A stretch of 64,000 nt of DNA from Flavobacteriaceae bacterium (GCA_004762155.1 SIHP01000009.1:217343-281342); one strand, 5' to 3'; shown: positions 10,218-19,789, counted from the first letter of the stretch. Program-made: numbers and translations. Notes: generated from the letters alone by a model not told the origin.

Positions 10218-10319
10218 AAGTATAAAATAATAAGTTAAATAAAATAATAACACCATATGCCTCATTAACAATAATGTTAACAAGTAAATTACAGGTAGAT
10301 CTTTTTAGTTAATAAAGTT

Positions 10320-11021
10320 TTATAATAATGATGGAGGTCCTCGCAGAGGAAAATTAAAAAGAGCTATGTGTTTAGGTAAATTAGCATCAATTTGCTCAAT
10401 TTTTATCTTAATTAAATAGAAGTGAAGTAAAATATAAACACTAATAATAGTTTTAGGATTTGCATAAGCATACTCTAAAGCAGCATTTTTTGTGTCTATA
10501 TCTATTAACGTTTCTAAAGCAGAAAAAGAAATGTTTGCTTGTATAGCATGGTCTTTTATTTCATTAGAAAGCGTGTTGGTTAACCAACCAAAGTTTTTAA
10601 AAACCGTTTCGTTAAAAGCGGCTTTGGTATATCCTAATAAATAAACACCACCATCTTTAGAAGGACCAAAAACCATTTGCTGTTGTAATAACAAATGGAT
10701 AGCCTTTTTTAAATGTTTTGTTGTAAGATTTGGTGTATCATTACCTATTGAGATTACGTTTTGGTAACCTTGTTTAAATAATGATTTGAAAGCATTAGAA
10801 AAGCGTTCGTTAAAACTATTTCCTTCTTGTTTTTTTTCGTCTATCCAAACAACATCAACACCACTTTTTTTAGCAATGGCTAATGTTCTTTGGTTTTGAA
10901 GTTTAAAAAAATACTCTGAAACCTTTTTTTTATGTGTACCAAATAACGGCTTTCTTTCTGCTTCTTTTTTTGCAGAGAGAGAGAAAACGAATAAAACAGT
11001 TTTGTTGTTATTTGACTTCAT
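10320..11021 (-). CDS. DUF2064 / TIGR04282-family glycosyltransferase-A-like protein
   Basis: A 233-residue cytoplasmic protein of the DUF2064 family, which has a nucleotide-sugar-transferase (GT-A) fold. Recognisable parts are VLFVFSLSAKKEAERK at the N-terminus, ISIGNDTPNLT around residue 92 and the family block GPSKDGGVYLLGY near residue 138. The biochemical reaction is not established for the family. It is the first gene of a same-strand series leading into SusC, 102 bases away, and could share its promoter. A functional link to the transporter is not evident. The last ten residues are unlike the rest of the family, which may only reflect a variable tail. Confidence 0.78.
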   Translation of the reverse strand: MKSNNNKTVLFVFSLSAKKEAERKPLFGTHKKKVSEYFFKLQNQRTLAIAKKSGVDVVWIDEKKQEGNSFNERFSNAFKSLFKQGYQNVISIGNDTPNLTTKHLKKAIHLLLQQQMVFGPSKDGGVYLLGYTKAAFNETVFKNFGWLTNTLSNEIKDHAIQANISFSALETLIDIDTKNAALEYAYANPKTIISVYILLHFYLIKIKIEQIDANLPKHIALFNFPLRGPPSLL

Positions 11022-11153
11022 TAATATACTATGTCGTTATAAAATTGTAAACCTTAAAAAAAAGTAAAGAAATTTTAGTTAAAAAAACAAACGATGCTTT
11101 TACAGGCATATACCTTTGATAAAACGATACATAATTTTTAAAAATAGTATAAT

Positions 11154-11645
11154 TTAATTTCCTTTACCAAAAACTTGTGTCCAATAAGCACCACTTAAAC
11201 CAAGCCCCATTTCAGTAGCATTTGAATTTAAAATATTATTTCTATGTCCTTCGCTATTCATCCAACTCGTAAAAGCAGCTTCGGTAGAGCTTTGTCCGCG
11301 GGCAATATTTTCTCCTATTGGCGAACCTGCATAACCAGCATTAATAGCTCTTTCTGAAAAACTAGAGTTATTTAATCCTATATGATTAAAATAGTCGTTA
11401 GTTTCCATATCTAAACTATGTTTATAAGCTGCAGTGTTAAGTGCATCATTAAGTGTTAAAGTATTTAAACCTGCATCTAATCTGGCTTCATTAACGAATG
11501 TCAACATGTTTTCAGCTGATGTTAAAGAAAGTTGTTCTTCGGCAGATTCCGTTGCATCGTTACTACTACAAGCAAAGAAGCTAAGGCTAAATATAATTAA
11601 AAACGTAAGATGACTTGTTGTAGTTCTTAAGTAGGGGGATTTCAT
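11154..11645 (-). CDS. CAP-domain (SCP/PR1-like) lipoprotein
   Basis: A 163-residue surface or periplasmic lipoprotein: signal peptide ending SFFAC (lipid Cys26), a short linker, then one CAP domain. Family marks are NEARLDAGLNTLTLNDAL, the His in KHSLDM, GENIARG, the WMNSEGHRNNIL block and the closing GAYWTQVFG. CAP proteins bind or process unknown ligands; their bacterial role is not settled. A paralogue with the same N-terminus (MKSP) and the same layout lies 3.5 kb away at 15088-15604 but is broken, so this copy is the working one. Confidence 0.9.
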   Translation of the reverse strand: MKSPYLRTTTSHLTFLIIFSLSFFACSSNDATESAEEQLSLTSAENMLTFVNEARLDAGLNTLTLNDALNTAAYKHSLDMETNDYFNHIGLNNSSFSERAINAGYAGSPIGENIARGQSSTEAAFTSWMNSEGHRNNILNSNATEMGLGLSGAYWTQVFGKGN

Positions 11646-11847
11646 AATTAAGTTTTTTTTATTTTAAATATTGGTTATAAAAGTAAGTTTTTTTAATGTA
11701 AAATAAGTGTAAATACTGCTATCTGGATATTTTATTTTAATAATAGTTTATAGGATGAATACTTTTATGAGCATAACAACTAATGTTTGTTGTTAAGTAG
11801 GTATACTTAATTAAAAATGTGTTTTTACAAGGGATTTTTATAGTTAG
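11646..11847. other. Intergenic region
   Basis: An AT-rich stretch between the leftward CAP gene and a rightward gene remnant. I see no promoter box of the TAnnTTTG type or RNA gene in it. Confidence 0.4.
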
Positions 11848-11976
11848 TTACTTGAATATGTTAAAAAGGTTGCAATTGTTGTTAATGAGGAAGGCAATGT
11901 AAGTATTGAGGAAGCTAAAATCATAATTGAGGATGCTAAATTTACTATCATTGATATTGATATGACACTAACCTAA
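11848..11976 (+). pseudogene. Short coding remnant, no start codon
   Basis: A 42-codon open stretch reading LLEYVKKVAIVVNEEG and then an acidic, Ile-rich tail to a TAA at 11974. It has coding-like composition (alternating hydrophobic and acidic residues) but no ATG, GTG or TTG start and a stop directly before it. It looks like the tail of a deleted gene. I cannot name the family. Confidence 0.4.
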
Positions 11977-12016
11977 GAAGAACTAGTATCTCTTTTGTTT
12001 TTCTTATTTTTATTGA

Positions 12017-12223
12017 ATGGAAAAGAACAACGATCAACTTAAAATAGATTATATAGAAACTAAAAAAGTTTCTTCGTTTATTAAATTTACCTCTATTTTA
12101 CTAATCATAATATTTGCATTTACTCCTTTGTATGAAATTTTACCCCAATTGGATATTTGCGTTTGTGTAGAGCTTCTTCCTCCAGGTTCTTGTAATTTTG
12201 CAGGTAATATTTGCTGTCATTAA
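12017..12223 (+). CDS. Small cysteine-rich membrane-anchored peptide
   Basis: A possible 68-residue protein: a charged N-terminal 18 residues, one hydrophobic segment at about 19-42 (SFIKFTSILLIIIFAF), and a 25-residue tail with five cysteines (CVC, then C, then CCH at the end) plus a PPG turn. It has no family I recognise. The tail would be exported if the segment is a signal anchor, and could form disulfides or bind metal. No modification or transport genes lie next to it, so a bacteriocin or other natural-product role is not supported. The short length makes it only a moderately supported gene. Confidence 0.4.
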   Translation: MEKNNDQLKIDYIETKKVSSFIKFTSILLIIIFAFTPLYEILPQLDICVCVELLPPGSCNFAGNICCH

Positions 12224-12370
12224 CTACTGTTTTTGTTATAAGATTTGTTTTCTATACTAACACTTTATGTTATTATAATTTTCGGATTAAATCTTTATTA
12301 TAAAATCAATCAATAACTAAACTTTTTAGAGTATTATTTTAAGTTAAGTAATATTGCTAAATAGTTGTTT

Positions 12371-13768
12371 TTATTGATTTAATCCTCCATCTAGATTAGC
12401 CTCGATAATAGATTCAATAGAATCTGGGATGTTTTCAAATAAATCATATCCAGTTAGGTTTTCAATAGCATCTACTGAAGTTATAAAATTAGTCCAATCA
12501 GTTGAGACTCCTTGATCATTTGGAATGTTGATTGCAATTATTCTTGTAGTAGTACTTACGCGACTTATATCTGAAGAACCATTAGGGAGTATTAATGCAA
12601 CCTTCCAGAAAGAATCTGGAACTGTTATTTGATTATTATCAATGGTATTTGCAACCCCATTACTTCCTGTACCACCAATACCATATACACCAGAGATAAT
12701 GTGAATTTCGTTTCCATCTAATATTAATGTTCTTAAATATGCCTCGAAATTAGCCCAACTACCTCTATTGTTATTTGGTGCTTGAGGAGCAATATTTGAC
12801 ATATAATAAGTGTTCTCATTTGAAGCTTCTGAACCATTTCGATCTGCCGATGGACAAATATGTCCCCGGTCAAATCCTGTATTAGTATAATCGCTAGAAG
12901 TAGGTTTATAAAAAGAAGAAGGTAATGTTCTGTCAGATTTAAAACAATTACACCTTTCTACATCTCCAGTCCAAGCTTCACTTAAATGCCAGCTGACCCA
13001 ATTAGCAGTACCTTTTGCATTATTATATGATAATGTAAAATCACCTTTTGATAAAAAATAATTATTATTTGATGTATCAGCGCCTGAAGGATTTCCAAAT
13101 GTAAGGTTACTGTCTTGTGTTGGATTATTGTTATTAACACTAACAATAATTTCAATATTATCGATATTTAATCGATTAGAGTTATTAGAAGTTTTATATA
13201 TACCATATCTAACACTTTGGGTGTCATCAACAAGAAATGTAGCAGTATTGAGTAAGGTAGATGATGTGGTTATTTCTGATCCAATATAATACCATGTAGC
13301 CCCTTGATCATAAGAGGCCATTAAACGCCAAGTTGAGTAACCATTATTGCCATAAACGGCATGACGTATAGCTATAGATTGAGCACCATTATCCATGTCA
13401 AATTCCATTATAGCATATCCATTGTTTCTAATTCTAATAGATTTTGAGCCATATTTTCTGTCATTAGAGAGTGTACCTAATAGGGCATCGTTCAAATACC
13501 AATTACCAGAAGACAAACTTATACTAGCAGGAGAATACGCTCCTTTACTAGCAGTTTCAAATCCTTCAATAAAACCATCTGTTCTTGCCAAATAGTTATG
13601 TTCGTGTATCCCTTGATTTTCATGGTGAATAACTTGTGTGTTTTTAACTTCTTTATTGATAGAAATATTAATAGGTTCTATTAACTCAGAATTATCATTA
13701 TTACAACTTGAAAGCAGTATAAATAGGAGTAAAAAATAAGAAAAGCGTTTAAAAATTAAGTAATTCAT
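12371..13768 (-). CDS. Surface DNA/RNA non-specific endonuclease lipoprotein (NUC family)
   Basis: A 465-residue lipoprotein (lipobox LLSSC, Cys22). Residues about 65-205 form a beta-sandwich-like module (FEGFETASKGAY, WYLNDALLG, a late NRLNIDNIEI) similar to discoidin-type or jelly-roll modules that often sit on secreted Bacteroidota nucleases. The C-terminal half is a His-Me finger nuclease with the family motif GFDRGHICPSADR; His303 of DRGH is the expected general base. YYMSNIAPQAPNNNRGSW follows and carries the metal-binding Asn region. It should degrade extracellular DNA and RNA at the cell surface. It is encoded on the same strand as the SusCD-nucleoside hydrolase genes, about 1.3 kb from the DUF2064 gene, which fits a nucleic-acid scavenging role. 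Confidence 0.9.
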   Translation of the reverse strand: MNYLIFKRFSYFLLLFILLSSCNNDNSELIEPINISINKEVKNTQVIHHENQGIHEHNYLARTDGFIEGFETASKGAYSPASISLSSGNWYLNDALLGTLSNDRKYGSKSIRIRNNGYAIMEFDMDNGAQSIAIRHAVYGNNGYSTWRLMASYDQGATWYYIGSEITTSSTLLNTATFLVDDTQSVRYGIYKTSNNSNRLNIDNIEIIVSVNNNNPTQDSNLTFGNPSGADTSNNNYFLSKGDFTLSYNNAKGTANWVSWHLSEAWTGDVERCNCFKSDRTLPSSFYKPTSSDYTNTGFDRGHICPSADRNGSEASNENTYYMSNIAPQAPNNNRGSWANFEAYLRTLILDGNEIHIISGVYGIGGTGSNGVANTIDNNQITVPDSFWKVALILPNGSSDISRVSTTTRIIAINIPNDQGVSTDWTNFITSVDAIENLTGYDLFENIPDSIESIIEANLDGGLNQ

Positions 13769-14166
13769 GTTTGATTTATTTAGTCTTTAATTACACACAT
13801 TGTAGCAAAGGCTGTTTTGTGCCTTATTCATTGATTTTGCTCTGTTTGCGTTAGTTTTTTTTTAGTCTGATAAATTCTTTGAAAGTCTTATTTCCGTTTT
13901 AATTGAGGAATTTAAGTTTCAACTTTTTATTTTAGAAGATTTTTTTTCTAATTTGAAATTGTTTGCAGCAACTGTATATACAGTTAGAGTGTAAGCTTAC
14001 AAGAATAAATAAAAGAAACTTTACGGATATCCACGTGTTAGAGTGTAGTTAACCGTAAAGTGTTTGGTTTTAAGTTTGTTAAAATGATTAGATATTTATA
14101 GTTGTTTTTTTCATATCAAAAAACACTCAACTAATTATAGTTAGTTTAATACACAAATTAAAGGTA
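13769..14166. other. Intergenic region with repeat copy and inverted repeat
   Basis: About 400 bases upstream of the nuclease gene. It contains two copies of TTAGAGTGTA (about 13984 and 14038), an inverted pair ACTTTACGG (14018-14026) and CCGTAAAGT (14053-14061), and one copy of a roughly 35 bp sequence found again in inverse orientation at 23597-23633. No gene is visible. Confidence 0.5.
14001..14036 (-). repeat. Interspersed repeat, copy 1
   Basis: Read on the minus strand this segment is GTGGATATCCGTAAAG followed by TTTCTTTTATTTATTCTTG. The plus strand at 23597-23633 has the same text with about two substitutions. A weaker match (TACAGTTG, with further similar bases) continues beyond the core in both places. 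It may be the end of a mobile or MITE-like element. Confidence 0.5.
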
Positions 14167-14725
14167 TTATGCAGGAATTACTTCTTTGTCTATAATTTGA
14201 GGAGTTTGTATAGTCTTCTTCTTATAGGTTCTTTCTATTGATTTTTCGTGTTGCATTTCAATTACGTTTTTGGTTTCAATCCACAAAGGTTTCTTTTCTG
14301 TTAATTTAAAATACCACCTTCTTTTCTTTTTTTGATCTAAACCAGATGAAATCATTTTAGATCCACTTCCTATTCTATCAAAAAAGAAGTTTTCTCCTGT
14401 TATTTTTGAAGTATTACGAGGTACACGATTAAGAGTAGCTCTATCACTGAACTTTTGTAATCCTTTTTTTTTCTAAAGAATCAATGTCAGAATACCAAAC
14501 CTCATATTCTTTTAGGTATAGTTTTCCGTATCCAGGAAACAAATCACCGTCACCAAAACCATATTCAGTCCATTTATTTGTTTTACGGTAGACTATTTTC
14601 CATTTTAGTAAAGAATTTTTTATTTCTGGTTCTTTTTCATGAATAGTTATTTTAGAATATTTCATGATTTTTCTAGAAACATAGTATGATACTATGAGAA
14701 AAGTAATTATTGTATAGTATGTCAT
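14167..14725 (-). pseudogene. Hypothetical protein gene interrupted at an A9 tract
   Basis: The first part (14725 to 14444) encodes 93 residues: a membrane anchor at about 1-18 and a soluble part containing WKIVYRKTNKWTEYGFGDGD, ending KKRITKVQ. A second frame, offset by one, is open from that point to 14167 and encodes KKGLQKFSDRATLNRV through KEVIPA. The two overlap exactly at a run of nine A on the coding strand (14464-14472). With eight A the whole reads as one protein of about 185 residues. Possible explanations are a natural frameshift, a slippage-controlled gene, or a sequencing error. The family is unknown. Confidence 0.65.
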
Positions 14726-15087
14726 AATAGTATTATTTGTAAGGTTGTAAATATAGATTCGGGGGTGTTTTTTTGTTTTTAAGTGTTTGATTACTATAAA
14801 AGTAAATCTATTTTTAAGATAAGTTCGATGGGTATCCGTATTCAGAAGTTTTTTTAAAAAAAAAATTGAAAACCTATATAAAGTGTTTATCTAGATTAAG
14901 TAGTGTAACTTAATTTTTAGAAGAAATATTGATTTGTTAGTAGTAAAGCTTTAGTTATTAAAAGAATGATTATAACTAAAGTAAAAGAGTATTGAATTTA
15001 ACGAAATAAGAATATAAACCTTTTACCAAGAAGTATGGTGTTGTTATGAAATTTAGAAAGGGAAATATTTGATGAAAAAAATTAAGT
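14726..15087. other. AT-rich intergenic region
   Basis: Between the frameshifted gene and the CAP pseudogene. It carries homopolymer T and A runs; I see no gene, clear promoter or RNA in it. Confidence 0.4.
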
Positions 15088-15604
15088 TTAATTAATTTTT
15101 TTGTCAAATATTTGGGTCCAGTAAACTCCACTTAAACCCAATCCCATTTCGGTAATATTTGTATTTAAAATATTTGCTTTGTGTCCGTCACTGTTCATCT
15201 AACTTGTATGTACAGATGATGCACTGGTTTGTCCTTTGGCAATATTTTCACCGGCAGGAAAACCTATATAACCAGCATCAGAAGCTCTTTCTGAAAAGTT
15301 AGAATTAATTAGAACCTGTATGACTAAAATAATTATTAGTATCCATATCTAAACTATGCTTATATGCAGCTTGATTTAGAGCGTCATTAAGCACTATCGG
15401 ATTTAATCCTTCATCTGCTCTTGCATTATTAACTAATACTAAAATGTTTTTAGCTTCTGATAAAGATATTTGTTGGTCTTCATTTTCTGTGCTTTCTGCT
15501 GAAGTACATCCTAAAAAGTATAATGAGAACAAAATCAAAGTAAAAAAATAAAGAAGAGAGGTAATAATTTTAGAAACGGGGTTTTTCATAATAGGGGATT
15601 TCAA
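15088..15604 (-). pseudogene. CAP-domain lipoprotein pseudogene, paralogue of the gene at 11154-11645
   Basis: The frame starts at 15604 with MKSP like its paralogue, has a lipobox ending YFLGC and a CAP N-terminal half (NNARADEGLNPIVLNDAL, KHSLDMDTNNYFSHTG). It stops early at 15305. The remainder is still readable in a shifted frame: FSERASDAGYIG, GENIAKGQ, MNSDGHKANIL, GLGLSGVYWTQIF, ending at 15088. Two lesions are visible: one inserted T in AATTAATTC that shifts the frame, and a TAG where the paralogue has Trp before MNS-GH. The gene is therefore dead at two independent sites, which argues against a sequencing error. Confidence 0.88.
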
Positions 15605-15819
15605 TGTTTTTAGTAAAAGAAAAGGCTAAAGTAAATTTACTTTAATGAATATTATAATTGCAATGTAAATAAAAGTAGTCAAAATTAAGTGAAATTTTCA
15701 ACCGCATTAGATAAAGAAATTTAATACGATTTTTAAAAACAGATAAGATTGAAATAGTTTTATAAATATCTAAATAAGAAAAACAAATAAAGGTTATTTT
15801 TATTGCTAATAGAATGTTA

Positions 15820-15827
15820 TATATTTG
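15820..15827 (+). promoter_or_regulatory. Possible -7 box, leaderless pentapeptide gene
   Basis: TATATTTG matches the Bacteroidota -7 consensus and lies only 4 bases before the ATG at 15832, so transcription would begin at or next to the start codon. No matching TTG is found 19 bases upstream, so this is tentative. Confidence 0.35.
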
Positions 15828-15831
15828 AAAG

Positions 15832-16401
15832 ATGAGTGATTATTACGATAGTGAAACATTTAATAAAGTAGATTTTACAAGTGAACAATTAAGTAGTACA
15901 GATTTTGATTCGTGTACTTTTAAAAACTGTGATTTTTCTAATTTCCATATTAATAATTCCGAATTTGTTGAATGTGAGTTTATCGATTGTAATTTCAGCA
16001 ATACCAGTATAAAAGAAACTGGTTTCAAGGAAGTCCATTTTATCAATTCAAAATTAATAGGGATCAAGTTTTTTGAAGTTAATCCTTTTTTACTTCGGAT
16101 AAATTTTAGTGGTTGTCAATTAGATTTTTCATCTTTTTATCAATTAAAAATGAATAATTTTCAGTTTGTAGATTGTAGAATTTTAGAAGTTGACTTTTCA
16201 GCAGCAGATGCAAAAGATAGTTATTTTGATGATTGCGATTTAAGCGGAAGCATTTTTAATGAAACAAATCTAGAAGATGTAAATTTTAAAACATCAAGTA
16301 ACTTTTTTATAGATTTAGAAACTAATAATTTAAAAGGTGCTGTGTTTTCAAAAGATAATGTTGCAGGTTTGCTAATGAAATATAAGGTTAAGGTGGAGTA
16401 G
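15832..16401 (+). CDS. Pentapeptide-repeat protein
   Basis: A 189-residue protein built almost wholly of pentapeptide repeats with Phe or Leu at the centre of each unit (VDFTS, CTFKN, CDFSN, SEFVE, CEFID, CNFSN, VHFIN and onward to ANF/NLED/VNFKT). Such repeats fold as a right-handed quadrilateral beta helix. There is no signal peptide or membrane segment, so it should be cytosolic. Some family members mimic DNA and protect gyrase (Qnr-like), but the length and lack of clear Qnr features do not allow that claim here. It stands as a single gene. Confidence 0.88.
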   Translation: MSDYYDSETFNKVDFTSEQLSSTDFDSCTFKNCDFSNFHINNSEFVECEFIDCNFSNTSIKETGFKEVHFINSKLIGIKFFEVNPFLLRINFSGCQLDFSSFYQLKMNNFQFVDCRILEVDFSAADAKDSYFDDCDLSGSIFNETNLEDVNFKTSSNFFIDLETNNLKGAVFSKDNVAGLLMKYKVKVE

Positions 16402-16590
16402 TTGTTTTTGGAGTTTCAAAGAGGTAAAAGTGTAATTTTTTTGTTGAATAATGATGTTAAATAATAATAGAGTGTTAAACAAAAAAAAGAAAATTTTACA
16501 ATTAAAAAACATTAAAGCTAAAAAACATTGCATCTTTGTAAAAAGAAAAAGCTAAGAAAATCTTAGAATCTCTCAAATTCTAAAAAAATA

Positions 16591-17520
16591 ATGACACAAA
16601 AAATAGAAGATAATTTAGCTAAAATACCAGTAGTTAATCTATTGGTAAGTTTCGGGAAAAAAATAAAAATCCCTGGATTACAAGGCTTGTCTTTATATGA
16701 TGTTATAGAAATGTATATTATAGGAATTGTACGTGGAGCGCTAACTACTCGTGCAGGTGGAATTGCATTTAGTTTCTTTATGGCAATTTTTCCGTTTATG
16801 TTATTTATTTTAACATTGATACCTTACATACCAATAGATGGATTTCAAGATGGATTATTTTCAATGATAAAAAATGGTTTGCCACCAGAAACATTTGATG
16901 CTGTAAAGAGTGTTTTAGATGATATTATTAATAATCAATATGGAGGTTTATTGTCTTTTGGTTTTTTATTATCTATATTTTTAATGACCAACGGAGTAAA
17001 TGCAATCTTTGGAGGTTTTGAGTATTCGTATCATATTAAAGAATATAGAAATAATATTAAAGCATATTTTATTGCTTTAGGAGTATCATTATTATTATCA
17101 CTCTTTTTAATTGTTACTGTAACAATGATAATTTTATATCAAGTAGCATTAGCCAAAATAGATGAAATTGGATGGATAAACACAAGTGATCTAAACTTGT
17201 TTTATTACGGAAGAGGAGTCTTATTTTTAATTATGATTTTTACTATTGTATCGTTGTTATTTCGTTACGGCACAAAGCAAGGAAGAGAGAATAAGTTTTT
17301 TTCTCCAGGCGCAGTTTTAACTACTGTACTTTCGTTGTTTTTCTTTTATTTATTTGGTATTTATGTAGTTAAGTTTGCTACGTACAACCAATTATACGGT
17401 TCTATTGGTACACTTTTAATATTAATGTTATTTGTTTGGCTGAATTCTGTAATTCTTTTATTAGGGTTTGAATTAAACGCGAGTATATCAAGATTAAAAC
17501 AACTAAATAAAACTTCATAA
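16591..17520 (+). CDS. YihY/BrkB-family integral membrane protein
   Basis: A 309-residue inner-membrane protein of the YihY/virulence factor BrkB family (once mislabelled RNase BN). It has about six membrane helices: roughly residues 58-80, 110-135, 152-178, 205-225, 240-262 and 270-295. Family marks are ALTTRAGGIAFSFFMAIFPF near residue 50, the FLMTNGVNAIFGGF segment and the closing LYGSIGTLLILMLFVWLNSVILLLGFELNA. The biochemical role is unsettled. The GLQGLSLYDVIEMY lead-in is typical of Bacteroidota copies. Confidence 0.9.
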   Translation: MTQKIEDNLAKIPVVNLLVSFGKKIKIPGLQGLSLYDVIEMYIIGIVRGALTTRAGGIAFSFFMAIFPFMLFILTLIPYIPIDGFQDGLFSMIKNGLPPETFDAVKSVLDDIINNQYGGLLSFGFLLSIFLMTNGVNAIFGGFEYSYHIKEYRNNIKAYFIALGVSLLLSLFLIVTVTMIILYQVALAKIDEIGWINTSDLNLFYYGRGVLFLIMIFTIVSLLFRYGTKQGRENKFFSPGAVLTTVLSLFFFYLFGIYVVKFATYNQLYGSIGTLLILMLFVWLNSVILLLGFELNASISRLKQLNKTS

Positions 17521-17676
17521 TCCGCTAATAAATTCAGATATTTGCAAACTGATTTTTCAATTATGAAGTTGTAATTACAAATTACAAGTTTTTAAGCGTA
17601 TTCTTTTCAAGAATGTAAACACCTTTAAAAGTATTGAAAATTCATAATTATTAATTTATCATTTGTAATTAAATTC

Positions 17677-19041
17677 ATGAAACCAAGCATCCCAAAAGGA
17701 ACCAGAGACTTTTCATCAAAAGAAGTAACGCAAAGAAATTATATTTTTAGTACTATAAAACACGCTTTTGAGTTATTCGGATTTCAACCTATAGAAACAC
17801 CAAGTTTTGAAAATTCATCAACGTTAATGGGGAAATATGGTGAAGAAGGAGATCGTTTGATTTTTAAGATTTTGAATTCTGGAGATTTTTTGAAAAAAGT
17901 TGATGATCAATTACTTTCATTAAAAGATAGTACAAAAGTCACCACAAAAATCTCTGAAAAAGCATTACGTTACGATTTAACAGTGCCATTTGCACGTTAT
18001 GTTGTACAACACCAAAATGAAATAACTTTTCCTTTCAAAAGATATCAAATTCAACCTGTTTGGAGAGCAGATCGTCCTCAAAAAGGTCGTTTTAGAGAAT
18101 TTTTCCAATGTGATGCCGATGTTGTTGGAAGCAAATCATTATGGCAAGAAGTAGAATTTATCCAATTATATGATACTGTTTTTAGTAAGTTAGGTTTACA
18201 AGGAACGACCATAAAAATGAATAACCGTAAAATTTTATCTGGAATTGCAGAAGTAATTGGAGCAAAAGATAAATTAATAGATTTTACAGTTGCTTTAGAT
18301 AAGTTAGATAAAATAGGAAAAGAAGGTGTTGTGAAAGAAATGTTAGCTAAAGGAATAACCGAAGAAGCTATAGAAAAAGTAACACCATTATTTGATTTTA
18401 CAGGAACAAATTCAGAGAATTTAGTTTCCTTAGAAAATATGTTGAAAGGTTCTGAAGAAGGATTAAAAGGAGTTGAAGAATTACGTTTTATTGTAAATTC
18501 AATTGAAGAATTAGGTTTACAATCAGCTAAATTAACCTTAGATGTAACTCTAGCACGTGGATTAAATTATTACACTGGAGCAATTTTTGAAGTTGCTGCG
18601 CCAGAAGGTGTAAAAATGGGATCTATTGGTGGTGGAGGTCGTTACGACGATTTAACAGGTATATTTGGATTGAAAGATGTGAGTGGTGTTGGTATTTCTT
18701 TTGGATTGGACAGAATTTATTTGGTTATGGAAGAATTAGGTTTGTTTAAAACTGTTGAGTTACCAAAACCTAAAGTATTGTTTTTAAATTTTGATGAAAA
18801 CGAAAGTTTAACAAAAGTAAAAGCAATTAATACATTAAGAGAAAACGGAATAAAATCAGAATTATATCCTGATGTTGCTACAAGTAATAAACAACAAAAG
18901 AAGCAATTTAAATACGCTGATAATAGAAATATAGAGTTTGTGGTTTCTGAAATAGAAGCCGATAAATTCAAAATTAAAGATCGTAATACAGGTGAGCAAA
19001 AAGTACTTACCATAAACGAAATACTTACTTTTGTAAAATAA
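17677..19041 (+). CDS. hisS: Histidyl-tRNA synthetase
   Basis: A 454-residue class II aminoacyl-tRNA synthetase that charges tRNA-His. Visible marks: the N-terminal [10 protein letters not shown], motif 1 around [15 protein letters not shown], motif 2 in [21 protein letters not shown], the HisRS-specific blocks ARGLNYYTG and [11 protein letters not shown], motif 3 [12 protein letters not shown], and an anticodon-binding domain from about residue 365. Length is normal. The start is the ATG at 17677, with an AT-rich leader. folE follows 35 bases after the stop and may share the transcript. Confidence 0.97.
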   Translation: MKPSIPKGTRDFSSKEVTQRNYIFSTIKHAFELFGFQPIETPSFENSSTLMGKYGEEGDRLIFKILNSGDFLKKVDDQLLSLKDSTKVTTKISEKALRYDLTVPFARYVVQHQNEITFPFKRYQIQPVWRADRPQKGRFREFFQCDADVVGSKSLWQEVEFIQLYDTVFSKLGLQGTTIKMNNRKILSGIAEVIGAKDKLIDFTVALDKLDKIGKEGVVKEMLAKGITEEAIEKVTPLFDFTGTNSENLVSLENMLKGSEEGLKGVEELRFIVNSIEELGLQSAKLTLDVTLARGLNYYTGAIFEVAAPEGVKMGSIGGGGRYDDLTGIFGLKDVSGVGISFGLDRIYLVMEELGLFKTVELPKPKVLFLNFDENESLTKVKAINTLRENGIKSELYPDVATSNKQQKKQFKYADNRNIEFVVSEIEADKFKIKDRNTGEQKVLTINEILTFVK

Positions 19042-19076
19042 AGTAAAGCTATAGTTTATTTTTTAAGAAAAGCACA

Positions 19077-19766
19077 ATGTTTGAGAGCACTAATAATATG
19101 AAAGACGACAGAATTAACGAAATAGGAGAGAACCATATAGGAACATCAGCAAAAACACCTTTACGTGCAGATGCTTTTGATATTTCAAATGAAGAAAAAA
19201 TAGCAAGAATTCAAGATAGTGTTAAAGATATTTTGGAAACTTTAGGAATGGATTTAACAGATGATAGTTTGCAAGGTACACCTAAACGTGTAGCAAAAGC
19301 GTTTGTAAATGAAATATTTATGGGGTTAGATCCTAAAAATATGCCAAAGGCATCAACGTTTGATAATAATTACAATTATGGTGAAATGTTGGTAGAAAAG
19401 AATATTGTTGTTTATTCTACTTGTGAACATCATTTATTACCAATTATTGGTCGTGCGCATGTTGCTTATATTTCTGATGGAAAAGTAATAGGTTTATCTA
19501 AAATGAACCGAATTGTAGAGTATTTTTCTAAAAGACCACAAGTACAAGAGCGTTTAACAATGCAAGTTGTTCAAGCAATGCAAGAAGCATTAGGAACAGA
19601 TGATGTTGCTTGTGTTATTGATGCAAAACATTTATGTGTTAATTCTCGTGGTATTAAAGATATAGAAAGTAGTACAGTTACTGCAGAGTTTGGAGGGAAG
19701 TTTAAAAATAAAGAAACTAAAAGAGAATTTTTGGATTATCTAAAAATGGACACAGATTTTGATTAA
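19077..19766 (+). CDS. folE: GTP cyclohydrolase I
   Basis: A 229-residue cytosolic enzyme converting GTP to 7,8-dihydroneopterin triphosphate, the first step toward folate or tetrahydrobiopterin. Zinc ligands are in place: Cys116 and His119 in TCEHHLLP and Cys187 in KHLCV. GTP-binding text IGLSKMNRIVEYFSKRPQVQERL and the late RGIKDIESSTVTAEF are intact. Two in-frame ATGs are possible; the second (19098, giving MKDDRINEIG) matches the usual N-terminus of flavobacterial FolE better, so the true protein may be 222 residues. It follows hisS closely. Confidence 0.95.
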   Translation: MFESTNNMKDDRINEIGENHIGTSAKTPLRADAFDISNEEKIARIQDSVKDILETLGMDLTDDSLQGTPKRVAKAFVNEIFMGLDPKNMPKASTFDNNYNYGEMLVEKNIVVYSTCEHHLLPIIGRAHVAYISDGKVIGLSKMNRIVEYFSKRPQVQERLTMQVVQAMQEALGTDDVACVIDAKHLCVNSRGIKDIESSTVTAEFGGKFKNKETKREFLDYLKMDTDFD

Positions 19767-19789
19767 TCAAAAGAAAAACCATTAAATAT

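Noticed and set aside
10320..10360. Small GC-rich hairpin at the end of the DUF2064 gene as a terminator
   Set aside because: It lies inside the coding sequence and has no T run on the minus strand.
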